From the NCBI GenBank assembly GCA_964019335.1, contig OZ025663.1, forward strand, positions 1 to 64,000: a stretch of DNA of 64,000 nt, written 5' to 3'. Of the stretch, positions 36,101 through 44,326 are shown piece after piece. Every line of letters begins with the position of its first letter. Position 1 is the first letter of the stretch. The notes under the pieces are model-generated. The model was given only the letters and a program-made list of their open reading frames with translations, made no database searches and was not told the origin of the DNA. The translations under genes and the position numbers were made by a program. This stretch comes from Diplonema japonicum. Lineage: Eukaryota > Euglenozoa > Diplonemea > Diplonemida > Diplonemidae.

Positions 36101-37022
36101 CTTGGCTGTCTCGCTTTCGTGGTGCACGGAAAGCTCTTTTTGGAAACTTCACACCGCTGCTAGGTGATCTACCTGTTGCTTGTGGTTTGTGCAATTGTCG
36201 CTTAGGCCTCTGTATAACGGCAGGAGGCGTCTGTTCTGTCTCTTCCGTCTCTTTATGCTCTGGGCTTGGTGGTTTCTTCTTGTCTTCTACGGGTAGTTCC
36301 TTCTCCTGAGAATCGTAACTATTGATCTTCTCTTGTGCTTTACGGAGAGCTGCCTTACTAACTTCAACACGTTTGCCTGAACCCGTTGTAAGTATGCCAA
36401 GTGCTTGCGGTGGCTCTTGAAACTCGCTGCTCGCCTCTACCTTCGTCGCAGGTTCCTTGGCGCCAGCTGGTTCACCTTCAGCACTCTCATAATTCTCCAG
36501 TTTCTGTTGTGCCTTTTTAAGTGCCGATTTGCTGACGTTGATCCTTTTGCCAGAACCAGAAGTAAGAAAACCGGGCGCGGGAAGAATGTCATTTTCATCA
36601 GTGGTTGCTTTTTTGGCTTCATCATCCTCTTTCGAATAGCCTGCAATCTTGTCTTGCGCTTTTCGTAATGCTGCTTTGCTCACGCTCACACTCTTACCTG
36701 AACCGGTGGTGAGGAAGCCGCCTGGTGTGTTCTGAAGCGCGCTGTAGTCTTCTTCTTGGAAACCAAGCCTCTTACGCATCGGGGGGGTGGCTCCTCTTGT
36801 CTTTGTGCAGGAGGCAGGCAATATTGAAGGTGTTGTTTCCTCTCCTTCATCATCGCTCCTTTTCGCTTTCACGATCTCGGTCGCTTCTGTGTCGTCCGTG
36901 TCCTCGCTGTCGTGCTCGGAAATCGTGGGGCTCAGCTTCCTAGCTTTGCTGGGCTTCTCGTTCTTCTTAGAGTTCGCGTCACGGGATTCCCACTCTTCCC
37001 GCGTTATCTTGACACGGCCCAT
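33127..37022 (-). CDS. BRCA2: BRCA2 orthologue with C-terminal extension
   Basis: The ATG at 37022 follows caccgcag by four bases. Three BRC-like RAD51-binding repeats lie near residues 102-126, 151-175 and 209-233 (LTTGSGK, LTSGSGK, LTTGSGK, each followed by VSK.AL.KAQ). A linker leads to the BRCA2 DNA-binding core: a helical domain (PYFLEYLLSVGVTLPVLGP) and OB folds (VTDGWYTAKVSIDKLL, GTKVVVYSPNLLLEHP). The role is loading RAD51 onto single-stranded DNA in homologous recombination. In one exon the protein ends at TGA 33717 (1,101 residues). Splicing 33797-33827 (31 nt) and 33706-33739 (34 nt) instead adds 211 residues in phase, ending at 33127, for 1,276 in total. The added part (EGVPLPLLQDKAEVDLEGM onward) is unrecognised and could be a separate gene with its ATG at 33796. 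Core assignment is strong, the tail less so. Confidence 0.85.
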
Positions 37023-37120
37023 GATCCTGCGGTGCATGCACACAGAACAGCAAAAAAAAAGAAAATACAATAACAATCCTAATCTAAAGAATAATCTACT
37101 AAAATAACTCTACTGCCTTT

Positions 37121-38620
37121 CTACATATCGTACCTCTTAGTGAAGCTCTTCCGCACATTCTGTGGGTAGTGCAGGGGGTGCCCCCGCAGGTCGCTGCGAT
37201 AGCCCTCTTCCTCATCGGCGTATATCCTGTGCCGGTTGGAGAGGGGAGTTAGGTCGCTCACTTCCTGGTCGTCAGAATCATTATAGTTGGGTGATGTGAA
37301 ATGTTTCTGCCTCTGCGTGCGGTTGTTAGGTGTGATTGGGCCACCGTAGTATCTATCCTGATAGTCATTAGAGTCCATCGTGCTTGCCATGTCGATCACC
37401 GGCTGCACTGGTTGATGTTGGATACCGTGCTTGTGCACCTCCGGACTGTCAATGCGATCAGGGATATACGAGAAGTCCCTTATTGCTAGCTCATGGTGCG
37501 TGTGCATATGAGCAGGTCCCTGGGGGTAGTGATACAGTTCCTGTGGTCCCACTGGTCGTATGTCCTCTTGGTACTGTTCCTGTGTTCGTAGTCGCATGTC
37601 CTCTTGCGCTTGAGGCGGCATAGTCTCAGTTCCAGTAGAAGCGCTTACCACGGTACCCCCTCCAGCACTCACACCTCGCTCTTCAGTGCTGACGCTTCTC
37701 CTTTCCGGACGCTTCTCTTTCTGCGGCGTCGTTTGTATTGCAACAGTTTCGTTCTTTGCGGGCATTTCACTTGACGGCTCAGGCGTTTTTTTAGGGTGTT
37801 CCACTTGCGACTGCTTTGCTTGAGGTGCTTGTGGTTGTGTTGGTTCGGAATGTTGCTGTTGCTGTTGCGGGACCGGAACCTTTGTTTTACAGACCACAGC
37901 TGGTGGGCTCACCTGTGGCTGTTTTATTATCTTTACTGAGGGAGTCTTAGTTTTCCTCCGTTTGTCCTTTTCCTTCGCTTCCACAGCTTGATGAGCAGCA
38001 GGTGGGGTGGGAACTGGCGCAGGCGATGGAGGGAGTGATGTATCTGTGCTTGAGTGCATGTGTAGCGATGGGTTCACGCTGCTTTCCTGCGAGGGTGACA
38101 GGTTGGGCAAGGGGTTAGGTACGGGCTGCTCCGTGCTTTGTTTCTTCGAGTTGAACGAAATGAACAGCAGCGCAAGCCACAGCAGTGCCAGCAGCGCCAG
38201 GGCAAGGACAACTATGAGCACGATCCCGGCCGGCTCCTTCAGTACGTGGCACTCAGGCATTGTGCTGCATGTGATGCCATCGACACTGCTCATGCACACC
38301 AGTGGAACATCACCTGTGATCTGTAGCCTTTGGCGCAACAGTGTGCTGGTACCTAAACTATCGACAAGTCTCTGAGTCATGAGGATGGCCGATTCTGTGC
38401 TACTCCCGAGGCACTTCACCCTAATAACTATGTTGTTGGTGTCCCGCACCACGCTGAGGATGTCCAATTGCGACGCATTGACGGAGAGGTGGTCGCCCAA
38501 GGAGCTTCTGATGTCTGCCACGTTCACATCATTGCTGTCTATCTTGCTCCTGTACAAAACCGTGTCTTCATAGCCCAGAACGAGCACTGAGCACAAAAGC
38601 AACACCGCAACGCCAAGCAT
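37121..38620 (-). CDS. type I membrane protein with Pro/Gln-rich cytosolic tail
   Basis: 499 residues. The ATG at 38620 follows cttctgcag by eight bases and opens a signal peptide (MLGVAVLLLCSVLVLG). A small ectodomain of ~115 residues (DIRSSLGDHLSVNASQLDIL, three Cys near the end) is followed by a membrane helix (about residues 132-154, IVLIVVLALALLALLWLALL). The remaining ~340 residues are low-complexity Pro, Gln, Ser and Lys-rich with runs of Gln and many potential phosphorylation sites. The layout suggests a surface receptor or adhesion protein with a disordered tail; the ectodomain could be a SEA- or FDX-ACB-like alpha/beta fold. No family was recognised. Confidence 0.72.
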   Translation of the reverse strand: MLGVAVLLLCSVLVLGYEDTVLYRSKIDSNDVNVADIRSSLGDHLSVNASQLDILSVVRDTNNIVIRVKCLGSSTESAILMTQRLVDSLGTSTLLRQRLQITGDVPLVCMSSVDGITCSTMPECHVLKEPAGIVLIVVLALALLALLWLALLFISFNSKKQSTEQPVPNPLPNLSPSQESSVNPSLHMHSSTDTSLPPSPAPVPTPPAAHQAVEAKEKDKRRKTKTPSVKIIKQPQVSPPAVVCKTKVPVPQQQQQHSEPTQPQAPQAKQSQVEHPKKTPEPSSEMPAKNETVAIQTTPQKEKRPERRSVSTEERGVSAGGGTVVSASTGTETMPPQAQEDMRLRTQEQYQEDIRPVGPQELYHYPQGPAHMHTHHELAIRDFSYIPDRIDSPEVHKHGIQHQPVQPVIDMASTMDSNDYQDRYYGGPITPNNRTQRQKHFTSPNYNDSDDQEVSDLTPLSNRHRIYADEEEGYRSDLRGHPLHYPQNVRKSFTKRYDM

Positions 38621-38940
38621 GTTCGGTCCTGCAGAAGGGTGATATGGCAGACCGCCGAGAGACAAATGAGAACTATTACAGAACACTCCGTGCGATGTGA
38701 TAAGCTCCGGGAGCTCATCGTACAAAGCAGTGTTACGCTTAACAGCCGAAATAATAATTCACTGGGTATGGGTGTCACACAACATCCACCGTATTAATAT
38801 TTGCTGGGCAAGGCAACGTTTGATAACCACTGGCGACTTACGTGGTGATAATATAACTTGCACACAAGAAGGGGGATACAAAAAAGAAAAAACAGAAGAA
38901 AAGACAGGAAAGAAATAGATAGAACCGAGAGTAATCAGAT

Positions 38941-39714
38941 CTACTCTGTCTTGGCTCTCGGGCTAGCAGGCTTGACATAAGATTGCACGAAAAAGTTGCC
39001 GAAAAGCACAAGCATGGAAGACATGTAGACAAGCTGGAGAGCGTTGAGGAAGTCTGGCCAGCCACAGTGGTTCACAAGGGCGTAGGCGGACTGCGCAAAG
39101 ATGAGCATGAACTGTGTCAGCTGGAGAGACGTGAGAAGTGCCTTCCATGGGGCAGAGACACCAAAAGTAGTCACAAAGTAGTGAGAGTACATCAAAACGT
39201 GAACGAAAGAGTTCAGGAAAACAGCAAGGTATTCATCACCACCATTAGCGTAACTCAAGTACATCCACACAACTGCACTAATAGAAGCATGGTGGTACAC
39301 GTGCAGGAAGGTCACCTGGTTGAACTTCTTTCTGAGGCACATAATGATAGTGTCCGTGAACTCAAGGAACTTCGATAGGTAGAAAACGTACACAGCTTTC
39401 TTCATCAAAGGGTACTCCTTCTGTTCGGTGTTGTTGCAGACGGCATGGTAACCATCCAATGAGAGGTACCCTACAACAATCATGTACAACGAAGCAGCAC
39501 TCAACAGCACGCAAACCAAGTTGTACAGTGCTCTGAACCACTTCAAGTCCATCGGCTTGACGCCATCCCTGGACATCACAACCCTCAACACCAAGACGAG
39601 AACAAGGTAGGCCACGTTCATCCCTACCATCTCCTCAAACTTTGTCAAAGGTGCATCGAAGGTACTTGCCTTCGCAGCATTGAACGAATCAACTGTTGAC
39701 GTAAAATACTCCAT
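38941..39714 (-). CDS. ELO-family very-long-chain fatty acid elongase (3-ketoacyl-CoA synthase)
   Basis: 257 residues, complete. It has six to seven membrane helices and the ELO signature blocks: KFLEFTDTIIMCLRKK, the His box FLHVYHHASI (HxxHH, catalytic), NSFVHVLMYSHYFVTTFG and a TSLQLTQFML helix. ELO enzymes condense malonyl-CoA with a fatty acyl-CoA in the endoplasmic reticulum, the first and rate-limiting step of elongation. The basic C terminus (KPASPRAKTE) lacks a clear KKXX. The ATG follows cacag by nine bases. Chain-length specificity cannot be read from the sequence. Confidence 0.95.
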   Translation of the reverse strand: MEYFTSTVDSFNAAKASTFDAPLTKFEEMVGMNVAYLVLVLVLRVVMSRDGVKPMDLKWFRALYNLVCVLLSAASLYMIVVGYLSLDGYHAVCNNTEQKEYPLMKKAVYVFYLSKFLEFTDTIIMCLRKKFNQVTFLHVYHHASISAVVWMYLSYANGGDEYLAVFLNSFVHVLMYSHYFVTTFGVSAPWKALLTSLQLTQFMLIFAQSAYALVNHCGWPDFLNALQLVYMSSMLVLFGNFFVQSYVKPASPRAKTE

Positions 39715-39770
39715 TTTTATGACCTGTGCATGCAGTGGCGGGCAGTAATTACTTTTTTTTGTAACTAATA

Positions 39771-40895
39771 TTAACTTAGATTCTCTACTAACGTGTAAAT
39801 GATGTCCCGTACAGACTTATCTGTGGCCATCGCATAACTTGCGCCCAACATTATCTCGTTGTACTCGTGTTCAACATTTGTTCGGAAGAACATTCTAAAA
39901 TCACCGAATGTGGACCAGTGCAGCGGCCAGTGGGGTATGTGTGCGTCACACTCATTAAGATGCGTGGTGAGTTGCGTGGTCAGGACACGCGTGGGCTTCC
40001 CTGAGTAGATGCGTGTTATAACAGTGTGGGGTGGCAGCTTGCAGGAGAGGTGTTTCATGACAATGGTCTTAAATGGCCACGCAGACTCGTAGGACAGTAG
40101 AAAGGCTGTTCCCATCACAACACCGGAAGCTCCCAAGGACAGCACAGCGCTGATACTTTCGGGAGACACGATACCCCCAGCAGCAAGCACAGGGAGCTTG
40201 ACCCTGTTCCGTAACATAGGGATCAGTGACATCAGGCCTACTGCCTTGTCAGGGCTTGAGAGGAATGCGGGCGACATGCCGCCAGCTTCAATTCCGTTTG
40301 CAATCAACATGTTGATGCCCCACTCCTCTGCAAGAAGTGCTTCGTCTAGTGTTGTGACACCAGCCAATGTTTTTATGTTGCAAGCTGCCAGCTTTGATAA
40401 GACCCATTTAGGTGGCAAACCGCACGTGAAATAGATAAAGGTCACCTTGTGCTCACAGAGGACGTTGATCTGGCTAGTCCAGTCCGTCTTAACGGGAGTT
40501 TCATCTGTCAAGGGCTCTTTTTCACTCTCGTCCTCTCGTATGCCCAACTTGTCTCTGTAAGTTTGCAGGAGTTTTCGTATGACAGGCATTTTCCCGGCAC
40601 TACCCAAAGCAGGCTTTTCACTAGAAGCCAGTTGCACCACGCCCTCCATTCCGTCAGGGTCATAGACAATGATGTTGACTCCGAACGGCTTCTTAGTGAA
40701 CATCCTTATGTCCTCCAACAGGGTCTCAAGTCTTGCGGGTTCCATTGCGTAGCCTAGTGGGTAGCACCCGATGCCGCCCGCTTCACTGCAAGCTGCGACC
40801 ATTTCGACTGTCGTGGCACCCATCATCGGTCCTTGCATGATGGGATATCTAATACCCAGACGCGCTGCCACGCCTGTTTGATGCCATGTCTTCAT
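39771..40895 (-). CDS. nitronate monooxygenase-like FMN enzyme (2-nitropropane dioxygenase family)
   Basis: 374 residues from the ATG at 40895 (MKTWHQTGVAARLGIRYPIM), seven bases after attcag. It is a TIM-barrel flavoprotein: RYPIMQGPMMGATTVEMVAA at the FMN-binding start, KKPFGVNIIV, a loop TFIYFTCGLPP, GIEAGGMSPAF and the phosphate-binding block LPVLAAGGIVSPESI then LGASGVVMGTAFL. Family members oxidise nitronates or act as enoyl reductases; the usual catalytic His region (GxEAGGH) here reads EAGGM, so the chemistry may differ. It is likely cytosolic, with no targeting signal. Confidence 0.87.
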   Translation of the reverse strand: MKTWHQTGVAARLGIRYPIMQGPMMGATTVEMVAACSEAGGIGCYPLGYAMEPARLETLLEDIRMFTKKPFGVNIIVYDPDGMEGVVQLASSEKPALGSAGKMPVIRKLLQTYRDKLGIREDESEKEPLTDETPVKTDWTSQINVLCEHKVTFIYFTCGLPPKWVLSKLAACNIKTLAGVTTLDEALLAEEWGINMLIANGIEAGGMSPAFLSSPDKAVGLMSLIPMLRNRVKLPVLAAGGIVSPESISAVLSLGASGVVMGTAFLLSYESAWPFKTIVMKHLSCKLPPHTVITRIYSGKPTRVLTTQLTTHLNECDAHIPHWPLHWSTFGDFRMFFRTNVEHEYNEIMLGASYAMATDKSVRDIIYTLVENLS

Positions 40896-40978
40896 TGCAC
40901 ACCTGAATTGGATGATTGCGGAATGGACATCAAATCTGATCATAAAAGAAATTTGACTGCTGGAAAGCAACGTCAGTA

Positions 40979-41587
40979 CTACGCTAAGCAAGAAAAAAGG
41001 TTATTCAATGTTGTGAATGTGCCGCTATTTGACAGCATCAAAGCGGCAAGCGCATCACTCTGTGGACACCACCAATCGATCGCTGCTGCGATTACCGCCT
41101 CTCGGGGTGCGCAGGTTTGGCGGTGGGGAAGATGTGATGTGTAAACTGAAAGCAGCGACTGCAAAGAAGCAGCACGCTGATGTTCAATCTGCTGACGGCG
41201 CACAGGTTCAACAACTGTGCAGCAGTTTGCAAGCCCCCTTCTAGCTAGCAGTAAGGAGTACTTTTCGTACTCCGCTGTGATGACATCACGCGCTGCTCGT
41301 TGTTCTTGGAACAGGACTGCCGCAGCTCTCGCACTGCGCATACGTACTGTCAAGGGATCACATCGCCGCACCCTGACACACAGTTCACCCCGTTCCCGCA
41401 CCTCACCCCGTTCCACTATACCTCGTGCCCGTATCTCAGAAATACCCCATTTCCACAACCTTTCATTCCAAATGTCGGTGCTGTGACTTTTTCTGATGTC
41501 AACCAACGGTGGCAGGAGCCCGTAGACTGCCTCGCTAATATCTTTAGTGTTTACCTGCTTCGTCCCCTTGGTAACGGGAAAGTACAT
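40979..41587 (-). CDS. hypothetical basic protein
   Basis: 202 residues from an ATG at 41587, four bases after ctccctttacag. The sequence is Arg-rich with a likely helical middle (MRSARAAAVLFQEQRAARDV, ITAEYEKYSLLLARRG). I see no motif, membrane helix or family. It is held between the helical-repeat gene (46 bp upstream) and the NMO-like gene (83 bp downstream), both on the same strand, and this spacing plus the AG-ATG signal supports it as real. An organellar ribosome-associated protein would fit the composition but is a guess. Confidence 0.58.
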   Translation of the reverse strand: MYFPVTKGTKQVNTKDISEAVYGLLPPLVDIRKSHSTDIWNERLWKWGISEIRARGIVERGEVRERGELCVRVRRCDPLTVRMRSARAAAVLFQEQRAARDVITAEYEKYSLLLARRGLANCCTVVEPVRRQQIEHQRAASLQSLLSVYTSHLPHRQTCAPREAVIAAAIDWWCPQSDALAALMLSNSGTFTTLNNLFSCLA

Positions 41588-41633
41588 GTTGCTGTAAAGG
41601 GAGTAAGAACACTAGTAAGATAAATTCATTTTT

Positions 41634-42788
41634 TTACTGGACTGGTCTGTTCCAGTCACCAAACATATGACTGTACTTCGCGTAAAACTGACACCCACCC
41701 TTATGTTGGTAAAGGTAAAGGACCAAGTCGCGATACTCAATGCCTATCGCTTCAGAGCACGACACAACGAGTGATAGGGAGTAGGGTTCCTGGCCCAAAC
41801 CAATGTACTTATTCAAGAGGGTTTTTGCCATTTTTATGTCACCTGTTGCTGCGTAGACTTGAAACATAGCAGTCCAAGGTTGGTGTGCTTGCACGGGACT
41901 GGCGAGATACAACGCAAAAATTTCGTTTGCCCTTTTTAACCACAAGGACGCATCGGAGCGAGCTTTCCTGGCGCACAACCAGAGGAGTGAGGAGTAGGCT
42001 GCTGTGTTGTTGAGCTTTGCTCGCTTGAACAGGGCATAAGCAGCATCCCACATCCCACTCTTACAGATTGTGTCGAGCAGCTGCCTTCTCATTTTGGGAG
42101 TGATTACACTGCCTTCTCTTGTGAGCATGTCTAACACACTCTTGAACCCATTAACATTGCCTTGTTTCTGACATACAGAAAGGAGGCCTGAGAAGTGCAG
42201 CGGTCCTCGCTTCTGAACCTTGTCCGTATGCCGTTCCAGGAACCGGAGTGCCGGCCCTAGTGTGGTGTAGAGCTTTGCGAACACTGGGATACACTCATCT
42301 ATTTTCTTGACGTGATTCACTACGGCTTTCCAGATGTCCCTCTCATACACAACTAGATCGAACGTCCGCAACGCCCGCACCATCCCGTTCACTGTGATGT
42401 ACGTCAGGCCGCTTGTGTCTTTAATGGCACGGGTCTTTTGCAGCTCCATCACCATCAAAATATCTTTGTAGAGTTCTTTCGGGTGCACTGCACATTTCTC
42501 AATTCTTTCGTGTAACATGGCCACGAACAACCCATTGGCTGTTTTTTCGTAAGGGCTCTGCTTTGTGAATTCCAGTGCCTTGTACATGCACTGCGACCTT
42601 CCCAGGAGCTCCGCGACCGCAACGTGTGTATGCTCAGTTGTTACAAATGCTCCTGCACCTAGCCACTCGTAGCCTGTAAGGATGTTCCTTGCCCTTTCTT
42701 GCTTACAGTGGCTCTCAAACAGCCCCATCTTGTGAGCTCTGCGTAATACATGCGCAGCAAGTTTGTCACCCGAACGCCACGCATCCAT
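41634..42788 (-). CDS. helical-repeat (PPR-like) protein
   Basis: 384 residues from the ATG at 42788, nine bases after cacacag. Pairs of amphipathic helices run through the C-terminal two thirds with PPR-like spacing: HFSGLLSVCQKQGNVNGFKS, MRRQLLDTICKSGMWDAAYA, WTAMFQVYAATGDIKMAKTL. PPR proteins bind organellar RNA. The repeats are too diverged to read an RNA code, and an unrelated TPR-type repeat is possible. There is no obvious mitochondrial presequence apart from a basic first 30 residues. Confidence 0.65.
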   Translation of the reverse strand: MDAWRSGDKLAAHVLRRAHKMGLFESHCKQERARNILTGYEWLGAGAFVTTEHTHVAVAELLGRSQCMYKALEFTKQSPYEKTANGLFVAMLHERIEKCAVHPKELYKDILMVMELQKTRAIKDTSGLTYITVNGMVRALRTFDLVVYERDIWKAVVNHVKKIDECIPVFAKLYTTLGPALRFLERHTDKVQKRGPLHFSGLLSVCQKQGNVNGFKSVLDMLTREGSVITPKMRRQLLDTICKSGMWDAAYALFKRAKLNNTAAYSSLLWLCARKARSDASLWLKRANEIFALYLASPVQAHQPWTAMFQVYAATGDIKMAKTLLNKYIGLGQEPYSLSLVVSCSEAIGIEYRDLVLYLYQHKGGCQFYAKYSHMFGDWNRPVQ

Positions 42789-42901
42789 GTCATGTGCCTG
42801 TGTGTGGTGGCCACTGGTACAAAAAGTGGGGGTGTACACTAAACAAACACTGCATCATTAATCTCTGGCACGCGGTAAGCGAAAATAGACAAGCTTCCTT
42901 A

Positions 42902-43747
42902 CTAGACAAGCTTCTTCTGCACGAACAATCTCTTCATTTGGAATGTTTGTATGGCGGGCAGAGCAAAGCATATCAGCACCTGCAGTGTTGTGTATTGGTT
43001 ACCTTTGCGTACCTGGAAGAGCGATATGTACCACACAGCATCTGCCGTGGAGTCGGTGGTGCTCCTAAACTTGTTTTGTCTGTCTACAATGTAGCTGCCT
43101 TCTTCCTTGATCTGCAACATAAGTGCCTGCAACGCCTTCATATAGTTTGCGTAGATCTCCATCTCCTCTTTTGTAGTCTGCAGCACTTCATCCGAGTTCG
43201 CCTTCACATTTTTCACCGATAATGCCTTGTTGACATCTGTCGGCAGCTCCCACAAAGACTCCCTTGTGTTTGGGTTGTGGTAGAACTTCCTACCGCTAGC
43301 GGGGTCAGTGTGCTCTTGCCAGTCGCCCGTCCCCGTGGTGTGTGTTTCGATGTCCAAGGATAGCTTCATGGGTCCAGTCCCTTTGCCCACGAGGCAGACG
43401 CTGTGAGGCCCGTCAACACCCTGTGTCGTCACCTGTGTTGCTGAAGTGGTTCTATGTTCGTACCTGGTACGATCCAGACGTCCTCTTGATCATCTCAGAA
43501 TAGATGGTAACCCCCCTTGGTGTAATAACCTCGATCTGCACGGGGTTCTCCTCGATGCCACTTCCCGCCTGTGAATAGTGTCGTGTGCTTTTGTGCTTCA
43601 TACCTCATATGCGATGTGGACGATCGATCTCTGCGACACAAGCTCCTCAACGTAGCAGTGGTAGTGCCCTGGTGTAAGGAAGAAGTGAAAACTCTCTACT
43701 TGTGTCAGGAAACACAGCAGGAGGAACGCATTGGTGTGGAACCCCAT
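42902..43747 (-). CDS. p24/EMP24 family cargo receptor with an inserted WW domain
   Basis: Three exons: 43747-43604, 43568-43464, 43432-42902; introns of 35 and 31 nt; 259 residues. A signal peptide (MGFHTNAFLLLCFLTQVES) leads into a GOLD domain (HYHCYVEELVSQRSIVHIAY, IEVITPRGVTIYSEM, GPHSVCLVGKGTGPMKLSLD) with the two family Cys. At about residues 119-147 sits a WW domain: GDWQEHTDPASGRKFYHN ending LWELP, with both Trp and the final Pro. Then come the p24 coiled coil, a membrane helix (TLQVLICFALPAIQTF) and a cytosolic tail ending KKLV, a KKXX retrieval signal. p24 proteins cycle between ER and Golgi and select cargo such as GPI-anchored proteins. A lumenal WW is not part of the usual p24 plan. 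Confidence 0.92.
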
Positions 43748-43839
43748 GGTCCTGGCAGGTATTGTAAAGGTGCATTATGACAGTTGCATAACATAATAGA
43801 CAAGCTGGTAGTGTAAAGTGTTTGTGGTGTTGCGGCTGT

Positions 43840-44223
43840 TCACCAGTCGCCTAGGTCGTAAACTCCGGTGTATCTGTGTGTGTATGTGTTTTGTGCAAAG
43901 GAAAGGAACATACGCAGCTTTTTTATCGTGAACTCCCGAAAAGCTGTATTGCGAAAACCTCGACCCCTGTTGTTGGTGTCGGACAAGTTTGCCAGATCCA
44001 TACCCCTCCATTACCCCCGGAACCCCCAGGCATCGGTCCTGTGAGAGCACCTGGCACCTTCCCCGAAGGGAACCCCTGGGCGTTTGACTGGCTTTTGTCA
44101 GGAGTAGCGTATCCGTTCCCAATGGCTGTGTTTGTAAAAAATGCGTGCACCAGGCCTACCTGCGATCGGCAACGTGTTCGATCTGATGCAGCCGTGACCG
44201 TTCCCATGGCAGAGAGGCGCCAT
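43840..44223 (-). CDS. 90-residue hypothetical protein in four tiny exons
   Basis: Exons 44223-44160 (64 nt), 44125-44004 (122), 43966-43914 (53) and 43873-43840 (34) are separated by introns of 34, 37 and 40 nt. Joined, they give 90 residues with exact phase at all three junctions. The protein is Gly/Pro/Ser-rich in the middle (IGNGYATPDKSQSNAQGFPS) and ends YSFSGVHDKKAAYTGVYDLG then DW. No domain was recognised; short Gly/Tyr-rich proteins of this type are frequent among axonemal microtubule inner proteins, but that is only a possibility. It lies 92 bp upstream of the p24 gene. The case for it rests on consistent intron signals and phase, not on homology. Confidence 0.6.
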
Positions 44224-44326
44224 TGTGTATTGTGTTCCTAGCAACTAAGATGTCTGTTGCAAAAAACAAAAAATAACAAAACTTCTAACAACCCAGAAGA
44301 TACAAATCGATACAATTGAGTACGAG

